From Lentisphaerota bacterium (GTDB lineage Bacteria > Verrucomicrobiota > Lentisphaeria > Victivallales > Victivallaceae), in the NCBI GenBank assembly GCA_024225035.1, contig JAAEMX010000217.1:1-64000 (forward strand): a DNA stretch of 64,000 bases, read 5' to 3'. Of this stretch, positions 36,998 through 46,515 are shown piece after piece. Under the pieces are notes generated by a model. The model was not told where the DNA came from. It did no database searches and saw only the letters and a list, made by a program, of their open reading frames with translations. Each line of letters opens with the position of its first letter. Position 1 is the stretch's first letter. The position numbers and the translations under genes are program-made.

Positions 36998-38479
36998 TTA
37001 TAACTCGGGAGCAAACTCCTTAATCTCACGGTTCAACTCGAAAATCCTTGCTATTCTAAGCAGTTTTTCTTCTTCAAGCGCGGGAGCAATAAACTGCACC
37101 CCTACCGGCATTCCGCTTTCTTTACAGACATCTGCCGGCACACTGATGCCGCAGTTACCGGAAAGATTGAGAGCAATTGTAAATATATCAGAAAGATACA
37201 TTTGCAGCGGATCAGATTTTTCACCGAACTTAAACGCAGGAGAAGGAGTAACCGGAGTCAGCAAAATATCACATTGCTCTGCAGCTTTTTCAAAGTCACG
37301 GCGGATAAGTGTACGGACTTTCTGAGCCCGCAGGTAGTAGGCATCGTAATAACCACTGCTTAACACATAAGTACCAAGCAGAATGCGACGCTTAACCTCG
37401 TCGCCAAAACCAGCTCCACGTGACTTAAAGTAAGTAGCAATCAAGTCATCTGCCTCTTGACGGGCACCATAACGAATACCGTCAAAACGCGACAGGTTGG
37501 CGCTGGCTTCCGCAGTCGCAATAATATAGTAAACTGCCACAGCATATTTAGTATGCGGCAATGAAACTTCAACCATTTCAGCGCCAATCGCTTTCAAGGT
37601 CTCAACAGCTTTTTCAACGCCTGCCTTGACAGAGCCTGTCAGTCCTTCAGCCTCAAAATATTCTTTTGGCAAACCAACTTTCACGCCTTTTAAGTCATGC
37701 CCTTCAAGACCTTTTACCGCTTCGGCAAAGCCACTGCATGGCATCGGCAGCGAAGTAGAATCTTTCTCATCTTTTCCGCCGATAGTATCCAGCACAATAG
37801 CAGCGTCCAGCACATCGTGCGACATAGGACCGATTTGATCAAGAGAAGAAGCAAAAGCCACCAGGCCGTAACGTGAGACTCTGCCGTAAGTTGGTTTCAA
37901 ACCGACAACACCGCAAAAAGCAGCAGGCTGACGAATAGATCCACCTGTATCGGAACCGAGAGAAATCGGAACTTCACCAGCAGCCACACAAGCAGCAGAA
38001 CCACCACTTGAACCACCGGGCACACATTCCAGATTCCATGGGTTAGCAGTATTTTGAAAAGCGCTGTTTTCACAGGATGATCCCATGGCGAACTCGTCCA
38101 TGTTAAGGCGACCAGTAGGAATAAAACCTTTTGCCTTGAAACGATCAACAACTGTCGAATCATATGGAGAAACAACAGGCTCAAGAAGTTTTGAAGCGCA
38201 AGAGCAGGTTTCGTCTTTTGTAACAATACAGTCTTTGATGCCGACAGGAATACCGTCGTAATGGCTGAGTTCTTTTCCTGCGGCACGGCGCTTGTCAGCG
38301 GCTTCAGCAGCAGCCATAATTTTCTCGTTATCTACCTTAAGGAAAGCCTGAACTTTTGAGTCGACTTGCTCAATACGATCAAGATAAGCCCGGCAGAGTT
38401 TGACTGAGGTTATTTCACCGGCAGCCAGCATATCAGCGGCGGCATGAACAGTAAGTGTTTTGAGATTCAGTTCCATCAT
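36998..38479 (-). CDS. gatA: Asp-tRNA(Asn)/Glu-tRNA(Gln) amidotransferase subunit A
   Basis: Releases ammonia from glutamine for amidation of mischarged tRNA. The 493-residue protein belongs to the amidase signature family. The catalytic Lys is in 'GIPVGIKDCI' (about 75-84), and the cis-Ser and nucleophile Ser in 'CVPGGSSGGSAACVAAG' and 'SLGSDTGGSIRQPAAFCG'. The start overlaps the gatC stop as ATGA, so both are translationally coupled. gatB is not next to it. Confidence 0.95.
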   Translation of the reverse strand: MMELNLKTLTVHAAADMLAAGEITSVKLCRAYLDRIEQVDSKVQAFLKVDNEKIMAAAEAADKRRAAGKELSHYDGIPVGIKDCIVTKDETCSCASKLLEPVVSPYDSTVVDRFKAKGFIPTGRLNMDEFAMGSSCENSAFQNTANPWNLECVPGGSSGGSAACVAAGEVPISLGSDTGGSIRQPAAFCGVVGLKPTYGRVSRYGLVAFASSLDQIGPMSHDVLDAAIVLDTIGGKDEKDSTSLPMPCSGFAEAVKGLEGHDLKGVKVGLPKEYFEAEGLTGSVKAGVEKAVETLKAIGAEMVEVSLPHTKYAVAVYYIIATAEASANLSRFDGIRYGARQEADDLIATYFKSRGAGFGDEVKRRILLGTYVLSSGYYDAYYLRAQKVRTLIRRDFEKAAEQCDILLTPVTPSPAFKFGEKSDPLQMYLSDIFTIALNLSGNCGISVPADVCKESGMPVGVQFIAPALEEEKLLRIARIFELNREIKEFAPEL

Positions 38480-38784
38480 GACATCCCCTCTCCCGGCAGT
38501 ACCTGCGGCACTTTTATTTCTTTTTCATCTACGGTAGCAGGGGCGTTGGCCAGCATTACATCACGCGGGAAAGATTCCTGCGCAGCATCTTCGCGCCAGA
38601 CATTTGTTAGCGGAACCGCATGTGCTGTAGGCTCAATACCCTCAACGTCCAGTTCTTCGAGCTGTTCAATATATGCGACGATTTCCTCCATGTCGTGCTG
38701 GAGGCGCTCTTTGGATTCCGGGTCTATCTCGATCCGGGCGAGCCCGGCGACATACCCTACATCAATCCGGCCTTGATCTCCCAT
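38476..38784 (-). CDS. gatC: Asp-tRNA(Asn)/Glu-tRNA(Gln) amidotransferase subunit C
   Basis: A 102-residue protein that stabilises GatA and GatB. It has the family's 'YVAGLARIEIDPESKERLQHDMEEIVAYIEQLEELDVEGIEPTAHAV' region and the C-terminal 'LRED'-like 'WREDAAQESFPRDVML.NAP' segment. Overlaps gatA by 4 bases. Confidence 0.93.
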   Translation of the reverse strand: MGDQGRIDVGYVAGLARIEIDPESKERLQHDMEEIVAYIEQLEELDVEGIEPTAHAVPLTNVWREDAAQESFPRDVMLANAPATVDEKEIKVPQVLPGEGMS

Positions 38785-38923
38785 GATTATGTGCCTGCCT
38801 GTTAATTTTGTTCACTTTTTATACATGAGCGCAAGCGCAGGTCGTGTTTTTTCACTGACCGGCGCTTGCTATGCCCCCTAATGAGGCAACTATCAGTTCT
38901 TCCGAAAAACGGAAGTCATATTA

Positions 38924-40579
38924 TTATTTGCGTTCCAGTTCCAGAGTTTTAGTTACCTGGTCGCAGACTTCAGAAGGACCGAAGTACTGGATTGGGCCCG
39001 GGTAAACATACTCAGTAGCAACCGCCCATTCTTCGCGGTTAGCTACAAAATGCAGGAACGGTGCGCCGTTAAGCTTAACCAGAGCTTTCTGGATAACCGG
39101 CTTATCTTCGCCGTGACGACGTTCCATATTCATCATCATTGTAATCGGAATACCACCACAAACCCATTCTGATGCAGGTTTAGTAGTATTGCGAACAGAT
39201 GACATATAACCAGTCTTGCCAGCGCCGAGCAGAGCTGAAGCTGTGAAACCAAGACTGTAGCAGTAGTCAGCATCGTAGTTTGACGGAGCAGCACAACGAC
39301 CTTCATAACCGAAGAAATGAGCCTGTGTGCTGAATTTACCGTCGTATTTGCCTTCAGCTTTGAGCTCAGTCAGACGCTGTCTAACCATTTCAGCCAACAT
39401 TTTTTCAGTTTCAATCAGTGATACCTGAACATTGCCGTGCGGGTCACGATCCAAGCAGAGCTGAAGCTGAATGCTGTGTGGCAATGAGCTGAAAGTATAG
39501 CTGGAATCTTTGTCCAAATGACTGCTGATGAACTGGATTTTTTCATCCTGATCAGCCAGCTGAGAGAAAGCTGAAGCTTCTTTAGCCAGCAAATCGTTAA
39601 GCTGAGAAATCAAAGCTTTCATTTCAGGAATAAACTCAATCAGTCCTTCAGGGATCAGAGCTACACCAAAATTGTCGCCGTTAGCAGAGCGAGCAGTGAT
39701 AACCTTGACCATATCCTCAACAATTTCGCCGATGGTCATTTTGCGGTCTGCAACTTCTTCTGAAATAATAGCGATATTGGGCTGAGTCTGCAGAGCACAC
39801 TCAAGAGCGATATGTGAAGCAGAACGCCCCATCAATTTGATGAAGTGCCAGTATTTCTTAGCAGAGTTGGCATCACGCTGGATATTTCCGATAAGTTCGC
39901 TGTAAACGCGGCAAGCTGTGTCAAAACCGAAAGAGGCTTCAATCTGTTCATTTTTCAGGTCGCCGTCAATTGTTTTCGGGCAGCCAACAACATTGATCGG
40001 AATATTGTTGCTTTTGTAGTATTCAGCAAGCATACATGCGTTGGTGTTGGAATCATCGCCACCGATAACCACGAGTGAGTTAATGCCGAGCGCTTCACAG
40101 TTTTTGCGTCCCAGTTCGAACTGGTCAGCAGTTTCCAGCTTGGTACGGCCGGAACCGATCATATCAAAACCGCCAGTATTGCGGTAAGCGTCAATAATTT
40201 CATCAGTAAGCTCGACGTATTCATTCTTAACCAGACCGTCAGGGCCTTTCAGGAAACCGTAAAGCTTGTTTTTAGAGCAGATAGATTTGAGGCCATCATA
40301 GAGACCTGCGATAACATTGTGACCGCCCGGAGCCTGACCACCTGAAAGAATAACACCCACAGTAAGGCAGGCAGCTTTTTCAGCATCCTGTCCAGCTTCA
40401 AATTTTACTTCCGGGCTACCAAATGTGCCTTTAAAAAGCTTAGCGATTCTTTCGCTGTGAGCGACTGAAGTTGTCGGCGCGCCTTCTATGGCTTTGACGT
40501 TTGCTCCATTAGCGAGTGCCGGCGGCAGTTTAGGCTGGTATGCGGCTCTTGCTTTCTGCAGTGCGGAAATTTGAGTCAT
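38924..40579 (-). CDS. pfp: Pyrophosphate-dependent phosphofructokinase (long, plant-beta-subunit type)
   Basis: Phosphorylates fructose 6-phosphate reversibly with pyrophosphate. The 551-residue protein is of the long PPi-PFK group. Seen are 'GVILSGGQAPGGHNVIAGL' near the N-terminus, 'LVVIGGDDSNTNACMLAEYY' (the GGDD that blocks ATP binding), 'VGCPKTIDGDLKN' (the PPi-type Lys), 'MGRSASHIALECALQTQPN' and 'FFGYEGRCAAPSNYD'. It links to the gapA-pgk glycolytic genes elsewhere in the window. A short CTTCCG/CGGAAG hairpin (38899-38915) follows the gene. Confidence 0.94.
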   Translation of the reverse strand: MTQISALQKARAAYQPKLPPALANGANVKAIEGAPTTSVAHSERIAKLFKGTFGSPEVKFEAGQDAEKAACLTVGVILSGGQAPGGHNVIAGLYDGLKSICSKNKLYGFLKGPDGLVKNEYVELTDEIIDAYRNTGGFDMIGSGRTKLETADQFELGRKNCEALGINSLVVIGGDDSNTNACMLAEYYKSNNIPINVVGCPKTIDGDLKNEQIEASFGFDTACRVYSELIGNIQRDANSAKKYWHFIKLMGRSASHIALECALQTQPNIAIISEEVADRKMTIGEIVEDMVKVITARSANGDNFGVALIPEGLIEFIPEMKALISQLNDLLAKEASAFSQLADQDEKIQFISSHLDKDSSYTFSSLPHSIQLQLCLDRDPHGNVQVSLIETEKMLAEMVRQRLTELKAEGKYDGKFSTQAHFFGYEGRCAAPSNYDADYCYSLGFTASALLGAGKTGYMSSVRNTTKPASEWVCGGIPITMMMNMERRHGEDKPVIQKALVKLNGAPFLHFVANREEWAVATEYVYPGPIQYFGPSEVCDQVTKTLELERK

Positions 40580-40738
40580 CTATCTTCCCTTTTCTTTTAT
40601 TAAAAAATTTAACTAAACTATTATAAACTGTTTATCACCCCTATAGCCCCTCTAAAATCAGAACTGGTAAACTAACCTTATTTGGCCGAATAATCAAGTC
40701 AGCAGCGCCTAAAATAACAGTTTTTTGACATAACTAAA

Positions 40739-41512
40739 TTAACTTGAGATTCGTCTGACGTATTCAAAGATGAAGATAGTCGCTGCTTGAGCGGCATTAA
40801 GGGATTCGAAATTGCCCGGCATCGGAATAGTAACTCGCTTAGCTCCGGCTAAGTCACTTACCCCGTGAGCTTCACTGCCAATAATGACAACCGTTTTCTC
40901 ATACAGAGGATTTTCCGTATAAAGGCTTTGGCCTTCATGAGGGTCAGTCAGAAAGAAATGTCTATACCCATTAGAACGTGCTGCTTCCGCCAAAGAATCA
41001 AGGCTGTCGAAAACTCGCAGATTCATAGAAAACTGTGCGGCCATTGCAGAACGAATGACTTTATCATTGTAAGGATCAACCGATCCGGAGGTAAACCATA
41101 ATTCAGTTAACCCTGCAGCACGAGCAGTGCGCATAATTGTTCCAAAGTTACCTGGATCGCCAACTTTATCAAGAGCAAGGATAAAGCTATCCTCAGGTTT
41201 ATCATTAGAAACTTCAGGTCTTCTGGTAACAGCAAGTATTCCCTGAGAATTAACCGTCGCAGTCAGCTTCTCAAAATCATGCTTTGGTATAACGTAAACC
41301 TCGTCCGAAGTTATAAAATCAGGCACAACACCTTCACAACAGACCGTAAACTCAACCAGTTCGGGAGCAGCATGAAACAGCTCCTCACAACACCTAAGCC
41401 CCTCACAGATACACATACCCGATTTCTTGCGCCCATGACGTGTATATAGTAATTTAATTAAGTTTAATTGTTTTTTGGATAATTGTTCCAAGCTTTTCTC
41501 CATAGCCATCAT
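40739..41512 (-). CDS. SpoU/TrmH-family RNA 2'-O-methyltransferase
   Basis: A roughly 257-residue knotted methyltransferase that adds a 2'-O-methyl to rRNA or tRNA. It has an N-terminal L30e-like substrate domain ('LLYTRHGRKKSGMCICEGLRCCEEL'). The SpoU core follows: motif 1 'DKVGDPGNFGTIMRTARAAG', motif 2 'VVIIGSEAHGVSD' and motif 3 'VTIPMPGNFESLNAAQAATIFIFEY'. The start is uncertain: several ATGs at 41554, 41512, 41509 and 41503 are in frame, none with a clear ribosome binding site. Target base unknown. Confidence 0.85.
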   Translation of the reverse strand: MMAMEKSLEQLSKKQLNLIKLLYTRHGRKKSGMCICEGLRCCEELFHAAPELVEFTVCCEGVVPDFITSDEVYVIPKHDFEKLTATVNSQGILAVTRRPEVSNDKPEDSFILALDKVGDPGNFGTIMRTARAAGLTELWFTSGSVDPYNDKVIRSAMAAQFSMNLRVFDSLDSLAEAARSNGYRHFFLTDPHEGQSLYTENPLYEKTVVIIGSEAHGVSDLAGAKRVTIPMPGNFESLNAAQAATIFIFEYVRRISS

Positions 41513-41626
41513 TTTCAACAAGGTGTATATACTTGTCGCGCAATAGAATTCCATTACTAAATCCTATTGCGCAAAACTGTATTTATATTCAGGCAATATC
41601 ACAGAGCCTGAGAATAAAGCTTTAAA

Positions 41627-42370
41627 TTATTTAGCAGCTTTGTCCTTGACTGGAGCCTTAGGAGCTATTTGAGCTTTTACAGCTTCAAGTTCGCCGCCCT
41701 TAACCATTCCAAGCATGAACTTCGCCTGTCCCTGCCAGAAATCAACAGCCATACCTGCTTGAGTAGCAGGAGCCATTTTTGTAGTATTTGCTGATTTTGT
41801 CAGGTATTTTTCGGCATTTTTCAGGTCACCGCTCTGCGCGTAGATACGTCCGGCACTGTAATTTGCTTCAGCACGGAAAGTATCAGGCAGAAAACTGCCT
41901 TCGCCAATTTTGGCAAATGCTTTGGCTGCATCCAGTTTTTTACCTTCCAGTTCAAAGGTGTATGCTTCATCCATTTTAGAGCGCCAAACCATTTCTTTTG
42001 GAGCGTCGCTGGCTGCCAGCATTTTGAACTGTTCATGAGCCTTATCAAATTTCTTTTCTGAGATATAAATTTTGGCAAGCTTTAATCGAGCAAAATTAGC
42101 AGCCTTGTATTTACCATAAGTTTTCAAGGCTTCAATAACTTCTGTCTCAGTCTTAGCGTTGGCAAAAGCATTTTTAGCTTTGCGGTCAGCACTCTTATTA
42201 ACTTCTCTGACAGTAACCCAGACACTGACGCCAATTACGACGATGATAGCAACTGCCACGATATGACGCCAATAATTTGTTAAAAAATGTTCAAAACGAT
42301 CAAAATCGTCAAATAATTCACCGGAGATCTGAGCGTCAATCGCTTTTTTCTTCTTCTTATCAATCGCCAT
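41627..42370 (-). CDS. Membrane-anchored TPR protein (YfgM-like)
   Basis: A 247-residue protein with a short cytosolic basic N-terminus, one helix (about residues 35-53) and a periplasmic domain of helical TPR-like repeats ('AANFARLKLAKIYISEKKFDKAHEQFKML', 'AEANYSAGRIYAQSGDLKNAEKYL'). The layout matches the YfgM-like tetratricopeptide family linked to envelope protein assembly. The C-terminus is Lys/Ala/Pro-rich. Lone gene. Confidence 0.72.
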   Translation of the reverse strand: MAIDKKKKKAIDAQISGELFDDFDRFEHFLTNYWRHIVAVAIIVVIGVSVWVTVREVNKSADRKAKNAFANAKTETEVIEALKTYGKYKAANFARLKLAKIYISEKKFDKAHEQFKMLAASDAPKEMVWRSKMDEAYTFELEGKKLDAAKAFAKIGEGSFLPDTFRAEANYSAGRIYAQSGDLKNAEKYLTKSANTTKMAPATQAGMAVDFWQGQAKFMLGMVKGGELEAVKAQIAPKAPVKDKAAK

Positions 42371-42568
42371 AGCCTGAAAATCCTTTTATGTAAACTATTA
42401 AATGCAGTCAGCAACTTTAAAGCATATAAATTAAACGCATTCATGGCTAAATCAATGTTAAATATCTATTTTTCATCAAAATAACGGCCATAACTCCCTT
42501 TAAAAAAATAGTGCTGCAATTATAATATTATATTGATTCTATAAATCGTAGCTACAAGGATAAAATTG

Positions 42569-43591
42569 ATGAAAGACATTTCCTGCCTGAACGCCCTGTC
42601 TCGAAGTTGGGAACGTATGAAAGCAATTCTCTTCCAGCCTTTTTCTCTTGATAAATGGTTAATTCTTGGCTTCTGTGTATGGCTGGCATACCTGTTCGAC
42701 AACTGGGGCAGCTCATTCAATTTTAATTTTGGCGGTTCAGGCGTCGGTAAAGTTGATAAAGGCTTAAAACCAGTATGGAAACTGCTGAGGAAATTCTTTG
42801 TCGACAAGCAACCCGTGACTGAGCGAATCTCTGAATCCCTAGGCATTCCGGTCAATACTCTTCTGTTTATTATTGCTTTCGCTGCATTTGCAGCTCTTGC
42901 TGGAATAGCAATTTTTCTAGTTACTCTTTGGATCAAATCACGTTTTGAGTTTATCCTCATTGATAATGTTGCTCTGAATAAGGCTGAAGTAGTTAACCCC
43001 TGGAACAAGTTCAAAGCTGCTGGAAATTCTGCGTTCCTGTTCAGGACTGTCTTATGGGCGCTCAGTTTTGCCGTTTTTGCGACAATGGCAGTAATTACGG
43101 TATTTCTGTTGTATAACTGGATTAAGCTTTGTGCGATTTCAGAAAAATTATGTTTTCCCGGGTGGGGAGCAATCTCTTCTTTAATAATAATTTCTGTATT
43201 ATGGCTGGCAGCAGCAATAATATTTGGTTTAACCAACTTCTTTTTCAAAGAATTTATTCTGGTTATAATGTACCGCAAAGGACGGCGTGCCGTAAATGCA
43301 TGTTACGATTTTTTCAGCTTGATAAAAGAGAATACATGGCTTTTTGTCCGCTACTGGCTAATGAAAATAATGGTTGTTTTCGCTTTTGGTATCGCGGTTA
43401 TCTTACTTATTATATTCACTTGCTGTCTTGCCGCGATACCGTTAATTATCCCTTATATAGGAACCGTAGTCCTTTTACCGGCATTTATCTTTTTCAGATT
43501 GCTGGGAATGGAAATGCTGGCGGCAGTCGGTCCAGACTATGATGTTTTCCCAAAACCTGAACCGCCACCGATGCCAAGCGAGCAGAGCTGA
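42569..43591 (+). CDS. Polytopic membrane protein, unknown function
   Basis: A 340-residue protein. It opens with an amphipathic start ('RSWERMKAILFQPFSLDKWLILGFCVWLAYL') and has about six helices, the last two in a 'CCLAAIPLIIPYIGTVVLLPAFIFFRLLGMEML' region. Proteins of this type with an N-terminal 'W..M..iLF.PF...KW..LgF..wl' are frequent in PVC bacteria and resemble the membrane part of glycerophosphodiester phosphodiesterases. No enzyme motif seen. ATG 42569 has AAGGA 8-9 bases upstream. Confidence 0.68.
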   Translation: MKDISCLNALSRSWERMKAILFQPFSLDKWLILGFCVWLAYLFDNWGSSFNFNFGGSGVGKVDKGLKPVWKLLRKFFVDKQPVTERISESLGIPVNTLLFIIAFAAFAALAGIAIFLVTLWIKSRFEFILIDNVALNKAEVVNPWNKFKAAGNSAFLFRTVLWALSFAVFATMAVITVFLLYNWIKLCAISEKLCFPGWGAISSLIIISVLWLAAAIIFGLTNFFFKEFILVIMYRKGRRAVNACYDFFSLIKENTWLFVRYWLMKIMVVFAFGIAVILLIIFTCCLAAIPLIIPYIGTVVLLPAFIFFRLLGMEMLAAVGPDYDVFPKPEPPPMPSEQS

Positions 43592-43608
43592 TTAATCAGC
43601 TCTGTTTT
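43583..43608 (+). terminator. Terminator overlapping the stop codon of the 42569 gene
   Basis: A 22-base perfect palindrome, CAGAGCTGATT / AATCAGCTCTG, including the TGA stop, followed by TTTT. It also lies 15 bases past the end of the convergent lpoB-like gene, so it may serve both. Confidence 0.75.
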
Positions 43609-43622
43609 AATGCTTTATAAAC

Positions 43623-44240
43623 CTACCAGCCAAACCAGGGCTTTTTGGCCTGCTTGGCTATTTCAACATTATCTTCCCAAACTGCAAGACCGGTCTTCAG
43701 GTCAGTCAGGGTCATATGGATGAAGAAATAAGACTCGTAGCTGCGCCCGCTCTTAGTCTTCTGCTGAACAATTTCACCAGCCAAAGACACATCGGGAGCA
43801 ATAGCAGTACCCTGCTTGACTACTGTAGACTTATTGAACATCTTATCATTAGACAACTCACGCACTTGACGTGAAGCGTTATCTTCAGGGCCGCTGCCTG
43901 AAACAGCTGTTGTTGTTACAGCTTGTCCAGAACGCAGAATAGCCAATCTAATACGGTCGGTCAGTAATCTGGTATTAACATGTTCATTGGTAGAATTTTT
44001 GACAGTGCTAATCATAATAACAGTTTTTCTGTCATCTTTACGCTTCAGCACGCCTGAATCCAACATGGTTTTCACACATTTCTCACCGGCAATCTGCCAA
44101 TCTTTAAAGTTGATATCATCAACTGTTGTCAAACCTTGGTTGCTACTGGTGTCAATGCGATGCGCCTCAGTTCCACAACCACTCAACACAAAGGCTGCTG
44201 CGCCAACAGTAACTGCAGTTAAAAGTAATCTCAATTTCAT
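43623..44240 (-). CDS. lpoB: Penicillin-binding protein activator LpoB-like lipoprotein
   Basis: A 205-residue outer-membrane-type lipoprotein. The lipobox 'VLSGC' ends near residue 22. The soluble domain has the LpoB landmarks 'DINFKDWQIAGEKCVKTMLDSG', 'RKTVIMISTVKNSTNEHVNTRLLTDRIRLAILRSG' and 'LTDLKTGLAVWEDNVEIAKQ'. In E. coli, LpoB activates PBP1b during peptidoglycan synthesis. It lies 20 bases after a YcfL-like gene, the same order as ycfL-ycfM(lpoB) in E. coli. ATG 44240 has AAGGTGA 8 bases upstream. Confidence 0.87.
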   Translation of the reverse strand: MKLRLLLTAVTVGAAAFVLSGCGTEAHRIDTSSNQGLTTVDDINFKDWQIAGEKCVKTMLDSGVLKRKDDRKTVIMISTVKNSTNEHVNTRLLTDRIRLAILRSGQAVTTTAVSGSGPEDNASRQVRELSNDKMFNKSTVVKQGTAIAPDVSLAGEIVQQKTKSGRSYESYFFIHMTLTDLKTGLAVWEDNVEIAKQAKKPWFGW

Positions 44241-44260
44241 ATTAAATATCACCTTTTTTC

Positions 44261-44725
44261 TTAGTCTTTGTCGTATTCACGCAAACTTAACTTGAAATCT
44301 TTACAGTTTGCATTTGGAGCAACCGCCTGGAAATAAACATCATCCCCTGGGATAACGCTCATCGGCAACCAATTTGCAGACGGAGTTGGTACAGCCATAC
44401 CATCTTTGTCCAACCAAGTGAACTTATAAAGAAGTTTATACGGCTTACCGCCAGACAAAGAGCTCCATAGCTCGTGAAAGAAACCTGTTCTGACATTTAC
44501 CGCAGTTACCTGCACTTTCATTAATCCAGCCTCATTGACTTTTTTGTCAATGCGTACAATTTTCAGACGGTCACGCAAAAAGCTGTCCGTTGAAACTTTC
44601 TTGGAAATCACTTCCTGAGGCTGCATTTCCTTATTTTTGTTTTCGACGGTATTTACTGTGTTCTGGCATCCGCATAAAGCTATGCCAGCGGCCAGACAAA
44701 TGCCCGCCAGGCTTATCATTTTCAT
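44261..44725 (-). CDS. ycfL: YcfL-like lipoprotein
   Basis: A 154-residue lipoprotein with a signal peptide and lipobox 'ALCGC' ending near residue 20. The rest resembles the YcfL (DUF1425) domain: 'LKVQVTAVN...' beta strands, 'YKFTWLDKDGMAVPTPSANWLPMSVIPGDDVYFQAVAPNANCKDFKLSLRE'. It lies between the COG3014-like gene and lpoB with short spacers, a known grouping. Confidence 0.78.
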   Translation of the reverse strand: MKMISLAGICLAAGIALCGCQNTVNTVENKNKEMQPQEVISKKVSTDSFLRDRLKIVRIDKKVNEAGLMKVQVTAVNVRTGFFHELWSSLSGGKPYKLLYKFTWLDKDGMAVPTPSANWLPMSVIPGDDVYFQAVAPNANCKDFKLSLREYDKD

Positions 44726-44740
44726 AAAAACCTCCTTGTA

Positions 44741-46282
44741 TTATTTAATTTCAAAAACTTGTATATTTACTCCGGCAGGGACTCCCCGCGCAAAGATAAA
44801 TGCAACATTGGTATCATTCTTGAGCTTAATATTAAGCCTTTTTGCACTCTTAATGACCTTACCATTTTTTCTTAAAAACAGCTTTCCAACCCCCCTGAAG
44901 TCGCTTGAACTTAAGCTTAAACCTCGATCTTCCGGAATCGCTAACTGTGCTGCCTGGACTTCTGCCGGCAGCATTTCCCAGCATCTAGTATCAGCAGTAT
45001 TGAATAAATAAGCATAAAATCCAGTAGCAAAATATGCCGCGATTTCATAACCAACACCCTTTCTTCTGGCAGCCTCAACCGCAACCGCGTTTGCCAGCGC
45101 TTTAGTCAAAGTGGAAACCGCTATTCTGGTTATCATATAAGGCAGGTTTTCATGATACTCCTGAGCAAAAACCGCATTGACATCTGCTATTCTTGTCGTT
45201 TTCACACCATTCATGCCTCCGTGCTGCTTAAACTGCAACTGCAGATTATCCCAGCGCGGCTTACTGTAGATGCCGGAAGGGAATGCAAACCCAATATAAC
45301 TTACCCAGGGCAGTACCAACGAAAACTTCACCTGTTTATACGAAGGGCCACGCCCATTCATGAAAATCACATAAATAACCTTACGATCCAGTGGGAACCG
45401 ATAAGGCCGAACCTCGGTCAATTTCATCGGCACGGAACCACCGATTGCTGTAGCGGTAGTCACATAGTTCCGCTGAACAAGAGGAGAATCAGGCTCCATG
45501 CGATACAGCTCTCGCAAATCCACCATAGCCTCACCCCAGTTACCCTCGAGAAAATAACCTACAGCTGACAAATATGCAATAAACGGATTAGTCAATTTGG
45601 CGTAAAGTTTATTAGAATTAGTGGATGCACTTTGGTAAGCGCTTTTCACTTTTGCGTTTTCAAGCAGTTCTTCAAATGTAAGGTCAGTTCCCTGCTGATT
45701 CTGCAGTTTTGCCGCATCTTTACTATTTTGCCTGCGGGCTGTTTCGATATCACTGCGAGCCTTATCAAGCTTTTCTTCATAAACTTTTTTGCTGTCTTTG
45801 TGAGCCTGTCGCATACGCCGAATCTCAACCAGCGCGCCAGATAAATCTTCCATTCCAAGGTAATCAAATGCACGGTAAGCATACAGCATCTGGCGATCCA
45901 GAATACTGCCGCTATAAGGCAAGGCGTTCATGTTAGTCACAACGGAACCGGCTTCGGCTCCGATTTTGCGCACATTGACAGTAGCACGGGAATCATACTC
46001 ATTAACCAGATAAACAGCCCGGTCAAAAGCCTTAAGGCTTTGCTTACTGTGTCCTGCATCAAACTCAGCAGTTCCCTGCTCCAGTAGCCACATCAACTCA
46101 TCTCCAGTACCGGAGCGTGAGTCAGCTTTGCTGCCAAAACTTCTGGCTGCCGCATCAAATTTATTATCGTAAAATTCGTTCGTCGTAGAACTTTTCTGTT
46201 GATGAGCATCTATTACCGTTGAACAGCCTGAACTGAATATTATGACTCCCACCAGTAAAGCAAGTGGTGGAAATATTTTCAT
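44741..46282 (-). CDS. COG3014-like lipoprotein with TPR-like N-terminus
   Basis: A 513-residue lipoprotein. The start at ATG 46282 puts a clean signal peptide before the lipobox 'FSSGC' (about residues 16-20); a longer frame from 46330 only adds hydrophobic residues. The N-terminal half has helical repeats ('AEFDAGHSKQSLKAFDRAVYLVN', 'YFLEGNWGEAMVDLRELYRMEPDSP'). The C-terminal half is the beta-rich region typical of COG3014. These proteins commonly sit beside ycfL and lpoB and are thought to act in cell-wall assembly. First gene of the three-gene operon. Confidence 0.8.
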   Translation of the reverse strand: MKIFPPLALLVGVIIFSSGCSTVIDAHQQKSSTTNEFYDNKFDAAARSFGSKADSRSGTGDELMWLLEQGTAEFDAGHSKQSLKAFDRAVYLVNEYDSRATVNVRKIGAEAGSVVTNMNALPYSGSILDRQMLYAYRAFDYLGMEDLSGALVEIRRMRQAHKDSKKVYEEKLDKARSDIETARRQNSKDAAKLQNQQGTDLTFEELLENAKVKSAYQSASTNSNKLYAKLTNPFIAYLSAVGYFLEGNWGEAMVDLRELYRMEPDSPLVQRNYVTTATAIGGSVPMKLTEVRPYRFPLDRKVIYVIFMNGRGPSYKQVKFSLVLPWVSYIGFAFPSGIYSKPRWDNLQLQFKQHGGMNGVKTTRIADVNAVFAQEYHENLPYMITRIAVSTLTKALANAVAVEAARRKGVGYEIAAYFATGFYAYLFNTADTRCWEMLPAEVQAAQLAIPEDRGLSLSSSDFRGVGKLFLRKNGKVIKSAKRLNIKLKNDTNVAFIFARGVPAGVNIQVFEIK

Positions 46283-46515
46283 ATATCTTAAAAACAAAAA
46301 AAGCAACTCCATAACAAAGTAAAAAAACAAGATACCACCAGATCAATCTATACAACTTAGTCTTTGAGATTACAATTATCAAGGTTTGGGCAATAAATAT
46401 TACAAAGTTTGATTACAGATTTATACTGTAAGTAGAGCATTTTTATGATTACAAGCGTTGCAATTTGTCGTGCATTGCTGTATTGGTTAGAACGTAAATA
46501 ATTGAGAGAGAGATC

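Noticed and set aside
42520-43278. 252-codon minus-strand frame opposite the membrane protein at 42569
   Set aside because: Lies opposite a gene with a clear start, helices and terminator; sequence without domain character.
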